Below are positions 20,658 through 30,591 of a stretch of DNA of 64,000 nucleotides, piece after piece (position 1 is the first letter of the stretch; each line of letters starts with the position of its first letter). The notes under the pieces were generated by a model. That model did no database searches, was not told the DNA's origin, and saw only the letters and a list, made by a program, of their open reading frames with translations. The stretch is from Paraburkholderia sp. UYCP14C (GTDB lineage: Bacteria > Pseudomonadota > Gammaproteobacteria > Burkholderiales > Burkholderiaceae): contig NZ_SELS01000004.1 in NCBI RefSeq assembly GCF_004197395.1, positions 228,243 through 292,242 on the forward strand. Reading direction: 5' to 3'. Position numbers and translations under genes: made by a program.

Positions 20658-20708
20658 CGCATACTCCCCACCGTTCGGGTTTCGTCAGAGATCGGCATAT
20701 CCTGCCCC

Positions 20709-21545
20709 TCAAAACTGCGGATTGAGCGGGAAGTGCGGATCGGTGCCGAACCACTTGTTGTAGAGCTGCGCGTTGAGCTTCGACGCGTTGATGTTGAAGA
20801 GGAACAGATTCAGATAGTTGAGCCATTCCTGATCACCGGCCTTGACGCCGAACGCGTTGTATTCGAGCGGGACCAGTGCTTCGTTCGTGACCGCAAGTTC
20901 AGGATCGAGCTTGGCCTGATACGCGAGAAAGTTGTTGTCCTCGATCATCGCGTCGGCCTGTCCCTGCTTGACGGCAAGAATCGCGGCCTGCGAGCTGTCG
21001 TATTCCTGGATCTTGATCGGGATATTCAGCGAGCGAACCTCGTCGCCATTGGTCGAGCCCTTCACCGTAGCAATCGTGCGACCGCCCATGTCCTTGATCG
21101 ACTGAATGCCGCTGTTTTTTCTGACCAGCAGTGCTTCGCTGGCAACCACGTAGGGGCTCGTGAATTCGATCACCTTCGCGCGCTCCAGATTGCGCGTGAA
21201 GTTGCAGAACACGACGTCCACTTTGCTGGTCTGCAGATTCGGAATCCGGTTCGCGCTCGTCGTATTCACGACCTCGAGCTTCACGCCCATCTGCTTCGCG
21301 AGCTCCTTCGCGAGGTCCACGTCGTAGCCGTCCGGTTGGCCGTCCTTGTTATAGAACCCGAACGGCGCGAACGTGAGGCAGTCGCCGACGCGCAGCGTGC
21401 CTCGCTGCATCACGGCCTGAAGCGTCGACGGCGATGCCGCTGCGCCCTGCCCCGGCGTGGGAACCTTGGTGCAGCCAGTGATGGCGAGCAATCCAGCGAC
21501 AGCGAACAGAAGGGCGGCTTTGGCGCCTCGTTTGGCAAGCTTCAT
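20709..21545 (-). CDS. Extracellular amino-acid-binding lipoprotein of the ABC importer
   Basis: A 278-residue periplasmic binding protein (family 3). The start at 21545 gives MKLAKRGAKAALLFAVAGLL followed by a lipobox AITGC, so it is probably a lipoprotein with the acylated Cys near residue 25. The mature part begins after a short linker with TLRVGDCLTFAPFGFYNKDGQPDGYDVDLAKELAKQ. FCNFTRNLERAKV holds the Arg that usually grips the amino-acid carboxylate, and DAMIEDNN a conserved acid. The frame stays open upstream, but only this start yields a signal peptide. The ligand is a polar amino acid or derivative, not determinable further. Confidence 0.92.
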   Translation of the reverse strand: MKLAKRGAKAALLFAVAGLLAITGCTKVPTPGQGAAASPSTLQAVMQRGTLRVGDCLTFAPFGFYNKDGQPDGYDVDLAKELAKQMGVKLEVVNTTSANRIPNLQTSKVDVVFCNFTRNLERAKVIEFTSPYVVASEALLVRKNSGIQSIKDMGGRTIATVKGSTNGDEVRSLNIPIKIQEYDSSQAAILAVKQGQADAMIEDNNFLAYQAKLDPELAVTNEALVPLEYNAFGVKAGDQEWLNYLNLFLFNINASKLNAQLYNKWFGTDPHFPLNPQF

Positions 21546-21669
21546 GGGGCAGAGTCCTAAGCGGAGAAGTGTGTTCCGGAGCGGACGAATCGGCTTCAGC
21601 GCCTTTCGGCACGCTCGAAAATTCGCCGGGTCACGCATCGAATGTCCGGTATATCAGACTGCTATCTGG

Positions 21670-21713
21670 CAAACCGGATTGATGCTGAGTGTTGGGCACT
21701 AATATCAAACCGG
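21670..21713. promoter_or_regulatory. Two direct CAAACCGG repeats upstream of the ABC importer (candidate operators)
   Basis: CAAACCGG occurs at 21670-21677 and 21706-21713, 36 bases start to start (between three and four helical turns), 125-168 bases upstream of the binding-protein start. No other copy was noticed in this spacer. The spacing and position suit sites for a dimeric regulator, most plausibly the co-encoded IclR protein. This is inference from position only. Confidence 0.4.
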
Positions 21714-21780
21714 CAACTGGACACAAACCCTGATTGCCCACGCTTTTTTGTTCAAATAGATGCGCTCGAATGACAGTGCT

Positions 21781-21803
21781 GATGCCGGCGTGGCGCCGGC
21801 ATC
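21781..21803. other. Perfect 10-bp hairpin with 3-nt loop
   Basis: GATGCCGGCG (21781-21790) and CGCCGGCATC (21794-21803) are exact complements around TGG. There is no following T-run on the plus strand. It sits 170 bases before gloA and 236 bases from the importer. It could be a terminator relic at an insertion boundary, a protein site, or a dispersed repeat unit. Confidence 0.45.
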
Positions 21804-21972
21804 TCGTGCGTGTCGGCTTTCCGCGATGTCGCGCGAACGCGCCATCTCCACGAGGCGCATCGCGTCCGTGGCGGGCCCGCTGGCCCGCGCGGCTTGGCGC
21901 TCAAGCTATAAGGCAATCATTTACAATTGCCGCAGGTCGATGCATTGATCGACAACTATCAAAGGATTACTC

Positions 21973-22356
21973 ATGCGAATCTTGCATACCATGCTTCGAG
22001 TCGGTGACCTGGACGCCTCGATCCGTTTCTATACCGAGGTTCTCGGCATGCGCCTGCTTCGAAAGAGCGACTTCCCGGACGGGAAGTTCACTCTCGCATT
22101 CGTCGGTTACGAGGACGAATCCGAAGGCGCGGCGATCGAACTGACTTACAACTGGGACACGATCAAGTACGACCTCGGAACCGGATACGGCCACATTGCC
22201 CTCGAGGTCGACGACGCCTATGCGGCGTGCGAAGAAGTGAAGAAACGCGGCGGTATCGTCACGCGCGAAGCGGGACCCATGAAACACGGCACGACTGTCA
22301 TCGCCTTCGTCGCCGATCCTGACGGGTACAAGATCGAGCTGATACAGAAGAAGTGA
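21973..22356 (+). CDS. gloA: Lactoylglutathione lyase (glyoxalase I)
   Basis: A 127-residue VOC-fold metalloenzyme that converts the methylglyoxal-glutathione hemithioacetal to S-lactoylglutathione. The N-terminus [30 protein letters not shown] is diagnostic, and the metal ligands are His5, Glu (AIELTYNW), His (GYGHIALEV) and Glu (GYKIELIQ). AAAGGA lies 8 bases before ATG. In relatives I know it follows the YgjP-like gene; here the IclR-ABC block lies between them. Confidence 0.95.
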   Translation: MRILHTMLRVGDLDASIRFYTEVLGMRLLRKSDFPDGKFTLAFVGYEDESEGAAIELTYNWDTIKYDLGTGYGHIALEVDDAYAACEEVKKRGGIVTREAGPMKHGTTVIAFVADPDGYKIELIQKK

Positions 22357-22522
22357 CGCGTCGACTGACGTCCGGTGACGGGCACGAGTCACGCCGTTAT
22401 CGATCGTGACCGCCGGGATTGCGGTCGATTGCATGTGCACCTGACTCGTGTCTGCCTTGCGCCGACGCTATCAATCAGCGCCGGCTACTCGCCGTGCGCT
22501 CCACCTCCCCACAACATCACCC

Positions 22523-23470
22523 ATGAGCACGACCACCGCCCTGCACGCGCGCCGCGCCCCCGATAGCTTCGCGATTCTGTTGATGATCGGCCTGTGCGCA
22601 ATCTGGGGACTGCAGCAGGTCGCGATCAAGACCACCAATGCGACGGTGCCGCCGGTCTTTCAGGCGGGGCTGCGCTCGACGATCGCGGCGGTGCTCGTAT
22701 GGGCATGGGCGCGCTCGCGCGGCACGCCGCTCTTTCGCGACGACGGCACGCTCGGCGCGGGCCTGCTCGCCGGCGTGCTGTTCGCGGCCGAGTTCGTCTG
22801 CATCTTTTTCGGCCTGACGTTGACGAGCGCATCGCGCATGGCGGTGTTTCTGTACACGGCGCCGTGTTTCACGGCGCTCGGTCTGCACTGGTTCGTCGAT
22901 GGCGAACGCATGCGGCGCATCCAGTGGCTCGGCATCGGCGTCGCGTTCGCGGGGATGGCGCTCGCGTTTGCTGACGGCTTCCTGCACACGGGCGTCGTCG
23001 CGGCTGCCGGCGCAGCCCACGGCTCGACGCTCGCGGGCGCCGCCGGCGATGCGCTCGGCGTGCTCGCCGGCATTGCATGGGCTGCGACCACGGTGGTCGT
23101 GCGCGGGTCGCGGCTCGCGCAGACGAGCGCGAGCAAGACGCTGTTCTATCAGCTGACGGTGTCGGCGGTGGTGCTGCTCGCGCTGGCGCTCGGGCTCGGC
23201 GAGGTGCGGGTGGAAAGCGTGACGCCGCTCGCGCTCGCGAGCCTCGCCTATCAGGCCGTGATCGTCGCGTTTGTCAGCTATCTGTTGTGGTTCTGGCTGT
23301 TGACGCGTTACGTCGCTTCGCGGCTGTCGGTGTTTTCGTTTCTGACGCCGCTATTCGGCGTCACCTTCGGCGTGTTGCTGCTCGGCGAGTCGTTCAGCGC
23401 GCGCTTTCTGATCGCCGCGCTGCTGGTGCTGACCGGCATCGCGCTCGTCAACGCGCCGGCGAAACGATAA
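22523..23470 (+). CDS. DMT-superfamily (EamA) transporter
   Basis: A 315-residue membrane protein with ten hydrophobic helices arranged as two EamA repeats. The first begins LLMIGLCAIWGLQQVAIKT and the second GVLAGIAWAATTVVVRGS after a Gly/Ala-rich linker (residues ~155-180). Members export amino acids or metabolites, and the substrate is unknown. ATG 22523 begins MSTTTALHARRAPDSFA; the frame is open further upstream but without membrane character or a ribosome site. rsmA is convergent, ending 48 bases away. Confidence 0.87.
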   Translation: MSTTTALHARRAPDSFAILLMIGLCAIWGLQQVAIKTTNATVPPVFQAGLRSTIAAVLVWAWARSRGTPLFRDDGTLGAGLLAGVLFAAEFVCIFFGLTLTSASRMAVFLYTAPCFTALGLHWFVDGERMRRIQWLGIGVAFAGMALAFADGFLHTGVVAAAGAAHGSTLAGAAGDALGVLAGIAWAATTVVVRGSRLAQTSASKTLFYQLTVSAVVLLALALGLGEVRVESVTPLALASLAYQAVIVAFVSYLLWFWLLTRYVASRLSVFSFLTPLFGVTFGVLLLGESFSARFLIAALLVLTGIALVNAPAKR

Positions 23471-23518
23471 GCGGCTAGACGGCGGCGCCCGGCCGAAGTC
23501 GAGCATCGAGCGTCGCGA

Positions 23519-24361
23519 TTATTCCGGCGCGGCGGACGAGCGTGCCGCGACCGCCTGCGCCACGCTCACGTATTCGGCAACCGGCACGTCTTCCGCGCGG
23601 CGTTGCAGATCGAAGCCGAGCGCGTCGAAATCGACCGTATCGCGAAACGCCGAAAGCGTATTGCGCAACATCTTGCGACGCTGCGAAAACGCGGCCGTCA
23701 CCACCTCGCCAAGCACCTTTTCGTCGACCACCGGCAGTTCGTGCAGCTCGTACGGGATCATCCGCACGATCGCCGAATCGACCTTCGGCGGCGGCTGGAA
23801 TGACTCGGGCGGCACGTCGAGCTGCTTGTCGATCACGTAGCGGTATTGCAGCATCACCGACAGGCGACTGAACGCCTTCGTGCCCGGTTCCGCGACCATC
23901 CGCTCGACCACCTCGTTCTGCAGCATGAAGTGCTGATCGATCACGCGATCCGCGAAGGTCGCCAGATGAAACAGCAGCGGGCTCGAAATGTTGTACGGCA
24001 GATTGCCGACGATGCGCAGCGACGCCTTCTCGCCAGGTGCCGCGAGCGAGCCGAAGTCGAACTCGAGGGCGTCGCCCGCGTGCAGTTCGAGCAGGTCGCC
24101 GAACTTCGTCTTCAGACGGCCGATCAGATCGCGGTCGAGTTCGACCGCGTGCAGCGGCACCTCGGGCGTCGCGAGCCGCTCGATCAGCGGTTCGGTCAGC
24201 GCGCCGAGGCCCGGACCGATCTCGACCATGCGCTCGCCGCGCTGCGGCCGGATCACGTCGACGATCGAATCGATCACGCCCATGTCGACCAGAAAGTTCT
24301 GACCGAAACGCTTGCGCGCGAGATGGCCCTGGTGCCGGCCTTGCTGTCTGCTGGTGGACAT
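23519..24361 (-). CDS. rsmA: 16S rRNA dimethyladenosine transferase RsmA (KsgA)
   Basis: A 280-residue methyltransferase that dimethylates A1518 and A1519 of 16S r[14 protein letters not shown] opens the protein, [14 protein letters not shown] is the SAM-binding motif I and [14 protein letters not shown] is the catalytic N-L-P-Y motif. It is the last gene of lptD-surA-pdxA-rsmA, the same order as in E. coli, 108 bases after pdxA. Confidence 0.97.
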   Translation of the reverse strand: MSTSRQQGRHQGHLARKRFGQNFLVDMGVIDSIVDVIRPQRGERMVEIGPGLGALTEPLIERLATPEVPLHAVELDRDLIGRLKTKFGDLLELHAGDALEFDFGSLAAPGEKASLRIVGNLPYNISSPLLFHLATFADRVIDQHFMLQNEVVERMVAEPGTKAFSRLSVMLQYRYVIDKQLDVPPESFQPPPKVDSAIVRMIPYELHELPVVDEKVLGEVVTAAFSQRRKMLRNTLSAFRDTVDFDALGFDLQRRAEDVPVAEYVSVAQAVAARSSAAPE

Positions 24362-24469
24362 CGGAGAAACGCTAGAAAGAAAACTGCTTGAGAATGAAAG
24401 ACGTCACGATGGAAATACGACGCCACACGGTGCGTCACGCGCACCGCAACCGCTCACGTCGCCCGCGCT

Positions 24470-25480
24470 TCAGCCCGCGTGACGATGTTGCGCCATCGAC
24501 ACCGCCGTGTCGATCGCGGCCATCAGGCTGCCCGCGTCGGCGCGGCCGGTACCGGCCAGATCGAGCGCGGTGCCGTGATCGACCGAGGTGCGGATGATCG
24601 GCAGGCCGAGCGTGACGTTGATCCCTTCGCCGAACGTCGCGAATTTCAGCACCGGCAGGCCCTGGTCGTGGAACATCGCGAGCACGCAGTCGGCTTCGTC
24701 GAGATAACGCGGCTGGAACAGCGTGTCGGCCGGATACGGACCGCGCGCGTCGATGCCCTCGCCGTTCACCCGCTGCAACGCCGGCGTGATCACGTCGATT
24801 TCCTCGTGGCCCAGATAGCCGTTTTCGCCCGCGTGCGGATTGAGCCCCGTCACGAGGATGCGCGGCGCGGGCAAACCGAAGTGATGGCGCAGGTCGTGAT
24901 CGATGATGCGCAGCGTCGCGACGAGGCTTTCGATCGTCAAGGCCGCCGGCACGTCCTTCAACGGCAGATGCGTGGTCGCCAGCGCCACGCGCAGCGGCCG
25001 CTTGCCGGTGCCCGCGAGCATCATCACGACCCGCGGCGTATGGGTGCGCTCGGCCAGATATTCGGTGTGGCCGGTGAACGGCACACCGGCGTCGTTGATC
25101 GTGCTTTTTTGCAGCGGCGCGGTGACGATCGCGTCGAACCTGCCGGCCACCGCACCGTCGATCGCCGCATCGAGCAGATCGAGCACATAGCGGCCGTTCG
25201 CGGCGTCGAGCTTGCCTGCCCGCACGGGTGCGCCAAGCGAGTGATGCTCGAGCCGCACGCGCGGACCCTGCGCGAGCAACGCGGCCCAATCGACGCCGAC
25301 CGCGCGGGCCCGCTCAGCGAGCAGCTGCCCATCGCCGAGCACGCTGAACTGCGCGTGGGGCCAGTGCGCCGCGGCGCCAGCCAGCGCCTGCGCGGTCAGC
25401 TCGGGACCGACGCCGGCGGGCTCGCCGGTCGTGATCGCGATCTGCAGCGGGCGGTGAGTGGGCTGGGCAGCGCTCGTCAT
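24470..25480 (-). CDS. pdxA: 4-hydroxythreonine-4-phosphate dehydrogenase PdxA
   Basis: A 336-residue NAD-dependent dehydrogenase of pyridoxal 5'-phosphate synthesis. It has [13 protein letters not shown] at the N-terminus, metal-binding histidines in [17 protein letters not shown] and [16 protein letters not shown], and [13 protein letters not shown] mid-protein. The length fits the family. It lies 13 bases after surA, so the pair is co-transcribed. Confidence 0.97.
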   Translation of the reverse strand: MTSAAQPTHRPLQIAITTGEPAGVGPELTAQALAGAAAHWPHAQFSVLGDGQLLAERARAVGVDWAALLAQGPRVRLEHHSLGAPVRAGKLDAANGRYVLDLLDAAIDGAVAGRFDAIVTAPLQKSTINDAGVPFTGHTEYLAERTHTPRVVMMLAGTGKRPLRVALATTHLPLKDVPAALTIESLVATLRIIDHDLRHHFGLPAPRILVTGLNPHAGENGYLGHEEIDVITPALQRVNGEGIDARGPYPADTLFQPRYLDEADCVLAMFHDQGLPVLKFATFGEGINVTLGLPIIRTSVDHGTALDLAGTGRADAGSLMAAIDTAVSMAQHRHAG

Positions 25481-25493
25481 GGCATGGGCTCCG

Positions 25494-26849
25494 TTACTGC
25501 AGGCTCGCCGTGGTCGGCTTCACGTCGACGTACGCGGTGTCGCGCAGCTCGCGCAGCCAGTCGGCGTAAGCCTGTTCCGCCTTGCGCTGGCCGATGGCCT
25601 GACGCGCGAGATCCATCTGCTGGGCAATCGAGCCCTCCGCGTCGCGGCGGCCGAGCACCTGGATCAGGTGGTAGCCGTATTCGCTGCGCACCGGATCGCT
25701 GATCTGGCCGTCCTGCAGCGAGTTCATCGCGCGCTCGAACTCGGGAACCGTCTCGCCCGGGCTGATCCAGCCGAGGTCGCCGCCTTGCGACGACGAGCCG
25801 TCCTGCGAGTAGGTGCGAGCGAACTTCGCGAAGTCGCCGCCCGCGGCGATCTGGCTGCGAATGTCGAGCAGCTTCTGGCGTGCCTGCGGTTCGGACAGAC
25901 CGTCGCCGACACGCAGCAGAATATGGCGCACGTGCGTCTGCACGAGCTTCGGCGCGTCCGCGCTGGTGCCCTGACCGGCGCGGCGCTCGACCAGAAGCAC
26001 GATTTCGAAGCCGTCGTTGGTGCGGATCAGATCCGGACTGACTTCACCCGGACGCAGTGTCGACGCGGCCTTCACGAACTCGGGCGGCAGCTTCGACGGT
26101 GGGAGGAAGCCGAGATCGCCGCCGTTCTTCGACGCGTCCGGCGCCTGCGAATTGGCTTTCGCGAGCTTTTCGAAATTCGCGCCGCCCTTCGCTTCGGCAA
26201 GCAGCCCCTCGGCCTTCTTCTGCGCCGCCTCGATGTCGGTCTCCGGCGCGTTCAGCGGCGCCTTCACGAAAATGTGCTGAAGGTGCAGATCGTTCGTCTG
26301 GCCGACGCCCGGCCCGCGCTGGCTGGCGATGTAGTTTGCGACCTCGGCGTCCGTCACCGTGATCTTGCTGTCCACTTCCTTCTCGCGCAGACGCGACAGC
26401 GTCAGCTCCGTGCGCGCGTCGTTCATGAAGGTGGTCCAGGGCACGCCTTGTGCCTCGATGCGCGCGCGATACATTTCGAGCGACATGTTGTTCGCCTGCG
26501 CGAGACGCTCGAGCGTGCGCTGCACGGCTGCGTCGTCGATGGTGATGCCGTCTTCCTTGGCCTTCTGCAGCTGGATGCGTTCGAGCACCATCTGCGTGAG
26601 CACCTGCTGGCGCAGCTGCTCCATCGGCGGCACCGGGGCGTTCTGCTGGTTCAGGCGGTGCGCGATCAGGGCGGCCCGCTGGTCGAGTTCGCGCTGCGTG
26701 ATGACACCGTTGTTGACCACCGCGGCGATCGTGTCGACCGTCTGGCCGTTATTGCCGCCCAATGCCTGCGCCTGCACCGAAGCGACTGGAACAAAGGACG
26801 CCGCGGCGACGAGACCCGCCGCGAGTATTGCCAAGCGAAGCTGTTTCAT
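25494..26849 (-). CDS. surA: Periplasmic chaperone/peptidyl-prolyl isomerase SurA
   Basis: A 451-residue outer-membrane-protein chaperone. A signal peptide ([20 protein letters not shown], cleavage near AQA at ~30) is followed by the SurA N-domain ([21 protein letters not shown] split around GVIT) and two parvulin domains, each with a Gly-Gly-Asp-Leu-Gly signature ([10 protein letters not shown] and [11 protein letters not shown]). An upstream GTG at 26858 has GGAG only 5 bases before it, while ATG 26849 is 14 bases from that site, so translation may really begin at the GTG, adding three residues. It sits between lptD, a known client, and pdxA. Confidence 0.95.
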   Translation of the reverse strand: MKQLRLAILAAGLVAAASFVPVASVQAQALGGNNGQTVDTIAAVVNNGVITQRELDQRAALIAHRLNQQNAPVPPMEQLRQQVLTQMVLERIQLQKAKEDGITIDDAAVQRTLERLAQANNMSLEMYRARIEAQGVPWTTFMNDARTELTLSRLREKEVDSKITVTDAEVANYIASQRGPGVGQTNDLHLQHIFVKAPLNAPETDIEAAQKKAEGLLAEAKGGANFEKLAKANSQAPDASKNGGDLGFLPPSKLPPEFVKAASTLRPGEVSPDLIRTNDGFEIVLLVERRAGQGTSADAPKLVQTHVRHILLRVGDGLSEPQARQKLLDIRSQIAAGGDFAKFARTYSQDGSSSQGGDLGWISPGETVPEFERAMNSLQDGQISDPVRSEYGYHLIQVLGRRDAEGSIAQQMDLARQAIGQRKAEQAYADWLRELRDTAYVDVKPTTASLQ

Positions 26850-26923
26850 GATTGCCACAGATACTCCAATGATGTCGGGCGCTTCGCCCGTCTTTTCGCA
26901 AGCCATGAATGACCGGGCGACCG

Positions 26924-29296
26924 TCATTCGTAGTTGGTGAACCGCGACTCCGGCGGCGGCGGCGGCGGCAACGGCGTGTAGCCGGGCACACTGCTGCGGA
27001 ACGCGGCCATCAGTCCGTTGTCGACGCTCGACAGCCCCTTGAACGTCAACTGCGCCAGAAACCGCGTGCTCGACTGATTCTGCCCCGACGAGTTCACGCC
27101 GTTCGCATAGCGCTGGATGCCGGCGCCGAGCGTCCAGCAATCCGCGTCGTATTGCAGGCCGACCAGGCCGTCGACGATGCGGTGGCCATCCAGGTCGTAG
27201 TTGAACCGGCCGACACCGAACATCCGGTGCGACAGCGGCCATTGGCCCGAAATCACTACCTGATTGATCGGCTGGTTGTCGAGCGTGGTGTTGGCGCGCG
27301 TATAGCGGTACGCGACGTTGACGACCTTGCCGCTCTCCGGACTGAACCCGAAGCCGACACTCGTCTTCGTGAGCTGGTTATTGTCCGCATTATATTGGAA
27401 CGCGGTTTCCGAGGCGAAACCAGCGCCCAGCTTGACCGCCGCCCCCACGATCAGGTCCGAGTGCGTGGCCTGCGCGCTCGTTTGCGTGGGCTGCAGCGTG
27501 ACACGCTGATCCTGGAAAAAGTACTGCTGCGCGATCACGAAGCGCGCGCGTTCGTCGCCGGTGGCCGGGTTGATGAAGCGCGTGGTGAGGCCCGCGGTTA
27601 TGCGGTTCGCGTCGGCGATCCGGTCGTTGCCGACGAACGTGTTCGGCGTGTAGATTTCCGCGAGCCCGAAGTCGGAATCCGCGGTATCGAACAGCGGCGC
27701 GTTGTTCTGGTTGCGGTACGGCGTGTACACGTAGTACAGCCTCGGCTCCAGCGTCTGGATGTAATCCTCGCCGAACACGCGCACCGAGCGCTCGAATATC
27801 AGCCCCGTGTCGAACGTGAAGGTCGGGATCGACTCGGTGAAATTCTTCTGCGGGTTCGGCACGCCGTTCAGGTCGGTGCCGATGTTGTTCAGGTTGTACG
27901 ACGCGAAGTGCCACTGCACCTTCGGCGTGACGAAGTAGCCCGGCCCCACCACCGAATACGACAGGTACGGGTTGAACAGCACCCGCTGGCCTTCGGTCAG
28001 GTCCGCGGTGGTGATGCGGAAATCCGTATAGTCGGCTTCGGCGCCGAAGTCGAAGCCGCCGATGTTGTACTTCGCGTACTTCACGTTCAACTGCGGCTCG
28101 CGGCCGTACGGCGCGACCGACGGCTGCAGCGTCTGCCAGTGCTGCTCGCGCGCGAGCACGGACCACGGTCCGTTGTTGTAGGTCAACCCGGCTTCCTGCT
28201 GATACAGGAGCTGGGTGCCGTTCATGAACTGGTTGACCGACGACGACAGGTCTTCCGGGTACGTGTTGTCCGACACCCGGTTGTAATAAATGTAGCCGCC
28301 GAAGCCGTCGCCGAAGTTCTGGTTGTGCTGCATATAAATCGCGTAGCGATTCGTATGCGTCAGATGATCGTCCGGCAGGAATTCGCCGGTGATCGAACCG
28401 GAATACGTCGGCGACAGATAGCGGAACGTGCTCTGCAGCTGCACACCGCGCTTCGAGATCAGACGCGGCGTGAGCGTCAGATCGCGATTCGGCGCGATGT
28501 TGAAGTAATACGGCACCGACAGCTCGAGACCGTTCGTCGAGCTCAGCGAGAACGTGGGCGGCAACAGGCCGCTGCGCCGGTCGCCCGACAGCGGGAACGA
28601 CAGCCATGGCGACGCGAACACCGGCACGCCCTGGAAGAACAGCACGCTGTTGTAGGCGACGCCTTCGTCGGCGCCGGTGTCGAAATCGAACTCGCTACCC
28701 TTGATGTACCAGGCCGGGTTGTCCGTGCATGCGCACGCCGTGTAGGTGCCCTTCGTGAACACCGAGCGCTCGGCGTCGAGCAGGTCGACGCGCTGCGCGC
28801 TGCCCGAGCCGCCCGTGAGCGTGAAGTGGTACTTCGGCGCGGTCATGAAGCCTTCGGTCGAATCGACACGCAGGTGCGCTTCGGGTCCGATGAAGGTATT
28901 GCCGGTATTGATCACGTGGACATTGCCGTACGCATCGGCCATGTCCGTGTCCTGGTCGTAGTGCAGCGCATCGGCCTTGATCACGGCCGTGTTGTGGCGC
29001 ACTTCCGCGGAGCCCTTGGCGGCGAGATCCTGGTCGATCGTGCCGCTCGCGTGGTCGCCGAGCACGAAGGTGGCCGGCCGCTGGCCCGTTTGCAACGGAT
29101 GATCCTGGAGCTGCGGCGCAAGCTGCATGCCCCACGGCGGATCGATCGGTTGCGGTTGCGCAGCTTCCCCCACCAACTGGGCGTGCGCAAGCGCGGGCAT
29201 CAGGCCCGGAGCGGCGATCAACGCCGCGACGAGCCGCCTTTTGCGCGGCACTACAGCACAGGAAGGAGTGGTATCGGAAAGCTGTCTGGGCGGCAT
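26924..29296 (-). CDS. lptD: LPS-assembly protein LptD
   Basis: A 790-residue outer-membrane beta-barrel that inserts lipopolysaccharide into the outer leaflet with LptE. The start at 29296 gives a 40-residue signal region ending ALAHAQ. The OstA/LptA-like periplasmic domain follows ([19 protein letters not shown]) with the CACTDNPAW cysteines, then a long barrel of alternating aromatic strands ending SRFTNYE. The frame is open for 55 codons upstream, but that part lacks signal character. It leads the minus-strand operon with surA and faces amgK across 224 bases. Confidence 0.95.
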   Translation of the reverse strand: MPPRQLSDTTPSCAVVPRKRRLVAALIAAPGLMPALAHAQLVGEAAQPQPIDPPWGMQLAPQLQDHPLQTGQRPATFVLGDHASGTIDQDLAAKGSAEVRHNTAVIKADALHYDQDTDMADAYGNVHVINTGNTFIGPEAHLRVDSTEGFMTAPKYHFTLTGGSGSAQRVDLLDAERSVFTKGTYTACACTDNPAWYIKGSEFDFDTGADEGVAYNSVLFFQGVPVFASPWLSFPLSGDRRSGLLPPTFSLSSTNGLELSVPYYFNIAPNRDLTLTPRLISKRGVQLQSTFRYLSPTYSGSITGEFLPDDHLTHTNRYAIYMQHNQNFGDGFGGYIYYNRVSDNTYPEDLSSSVNQFMNGTQLLYQQEAGLTYNNGPWSVLAREQHWQTLQPSVAPYGREPQLNVKYAKYNIGGFDFGAEADYTDFRITTADLTEGQRVLFNPYLSYSVVGPGYFVTPKVQWHFASYNLNNIGTDLNGVPNPQKNFTESIPTFTFDTGLIFERSVRVFGEDYIQTLEPRLYYVYTPYRNQNNAPLFDTADSDFGLAEIYTPNTFVGNDRIADANRITAGLTTRFINPATGDERARFVIAQQYFFQDQRVTLQPTQTSAQATHSDLIVGAAVKLGAGFASETAFQYNADNNQLTKTSVGFGFSPESGKVVNVAYRYTRANTTLDNQPINQVVISGQWPLSHRMFGVGRFNYDLDGHRIVDGLVGLQYDADCWTLGAGIQRYANGVNSSGQNQSSTRFLAQLTFKGLSSVDNGLMAAFRSSVPGYTPLPPPPPPESRFTNYE

Positions 29297-29520
29297 GTAT
29301 CGTTTGGCGAGTCGACCCGTGCGCACGCTTTCGTCGTCACGATCCACCGCCTGCACACCGCGACCGTGAGAGTCGGCTGCACGTCTGGATTCCCAATTTG
29401 CCGAATGATAAGGCGGGCGGTAAAACGGAGCACGCGAAAGCTGGCGTGTGAGTCGCGTCAAAAAAGTCGTGGGGTATTATATGGCAAGACGTTGCCCCCA
29501 AGAATTTGCCGCCGCTTTTC

Positions 29521-30588
29521 ATGACGCTGCCTTCCACCCAAGATTTCACCGACACCCGTCTCTCCCTGCTCAAAGCTTGGCTACAAGGCCACGCGGCGCG
29601 CCATGCGCTTGAGCCCGACACCCTCGTTGCGGCCTCGTCCGACGCCAGTTTCCGCCGCTATTTCCGGCTCGCCGGTAAGGCGCCGCAAGGCGACGGCGCG
29701 GCCACGCTGATCGCCGTCGACGCGCCGCCGCCCGAAAAATGCCGCGAATTCGCGCAGATCGCGCAATTGCTCGAAGCCGCCGGCGTGCACGTGCCGCGCG
29801 TGCTCGAGGTCGACTTCGACGCGGGCTTCATGCTCGTCACCGATCTCGGCACCGCGTCGTACCTCGGCGCGCTGACCGACGCGCAGGCCGCGGGCGACAC
29901 CCGCGCGGCTCGCACGCTGATGCGCGACGCGCTCGACGCGCTGATCCGCTGGCAACTCAGCTCGCGCGAAGACGTGCTGCCGCCGTTCGACGAAGCCTTC
30001 CTGCATCGCGAAATGGAGCTGATGCCCGAGTGGTTCATCGGCCGCCATCTGGGCCGCGAGGTCGATGCCGCTACGCGCGCCCTGCTCGATCGCACGTTCG
30101 CGCTGCTGATCGCGAGCGCGCGAGCGCAGCCGCAAAGCTTCATGCTGCGCGATTTCATGCCGCGCAATCTGATGATCGCCGAGCCGAACCCCGGCGTGCT
30201 CGACTTCCAGGACGCGGTGTACGGGCCGATCACGTACGACGTGGTGTCGCTGCTGCGCGACGCGTTCCTCAGCTGGGACGAGGAGTTCGAGCTCGACTGC
30301 TTCGTGTACTACTGGGAGCGCGCGAAAAAAGCCGGCCTGCCGGTCGATGCCGATTTCGGCGAGTTCTACCGCCAGCTCGAATGGATGGGGCTGCAGCGGC
30401 ACATCAAGGTGCTCGGCCTGTTCTGCCGCATCAACTACCGCGACGGCAAGACCCACTACATGAACGACCTGCCGCGCTTCATCGGCTATGCACGCAAGGT
30501 GGCCGAGCGTTACGCGCCGCTGCGCGCATTCGCGAAACTGCTCGACGACCTCGAAGGCCGCGCGCAGGAAATCGGCTACACCTTCTGA
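29521..30588 (+). CDS. amgK: N-acetylmuramate/N-acetylglucosamine kinase AmgK
   Basis: A 355-residue aminoglycoside-phosphotransferase-fold kinase. It has DASFRRYFRL in the nucleotide loop, LVTDLGTASYL, the catalytic segment FMLRDFMPRNLMI (Brenner-type D-x4-N) and VLDFQDAVYGPITYDVVSLLRDAF. In Pseudomonas AmgK phosphorylates the anomeric position of MurNAc so that MurU can make UDP-MurNAc, bypassing de novo synthesis. The murU-like gene follows 4 bases later, which supports the assignment. ATG 29521 is preferred over an in-frame TTG at 29506. Confidence 0.92.
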   Translation: MTLPSTQDFTDTRLSLLKAWLQGHAARHALEPDTLVAASSDASFRRYFRLAGKAPQGDGAATLIAVDAPPPEKCREFAQIAQLLEAAGVHVPRVLEVDFDAGFMLVTDLGTASYLGALTDAQAAGDTRAARTLMRDALDALIRWQLSSREDVLPPFDEAFLHREMELMPEWFIGRHLGREVDAATRALLDRTFALLIASARAQPQSFMLRDFMPRNLMIAEPNPGVLDFQDAVYGPITYDVVSLLRDAFLSWDEEFELDCFVYYWERAKKAGLPVDADFGEFYRQLEWMGLQRHIKVLGLFCRINYRDGKTHYMNDLPRFIGYARKVAERYAPLRAFAKLLDDLEGRAQEIGYTF

Positions 30589-30591
30589 CCG

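Larger units (their letters stand above)
21546..21972. other. Divergent intergenic region between the ABC importer and gloA
   Basis: 427 bases without a supported gene. The half near the importer holds two copies of CAAACCGG (21670-21677, 21706-21713). The middle has a T-run (21744-21749) and a perfect hairpin (21781-21803). The gloA side is AT-richer, with TATAAG (about 21910) and a ribosome site AAAGGA just before the start. Promoters for both directions must lie here, but I cannot assign -35/-10 pairs with confidence. Confidence 0.5.

Noticed and set aside
17676-21545. Genomic island with integrase or attachment sites
   Set aside because: No integrase, transposase, tRNA or flanking direct repeats were found; only a gene-order argument supports an insertion.
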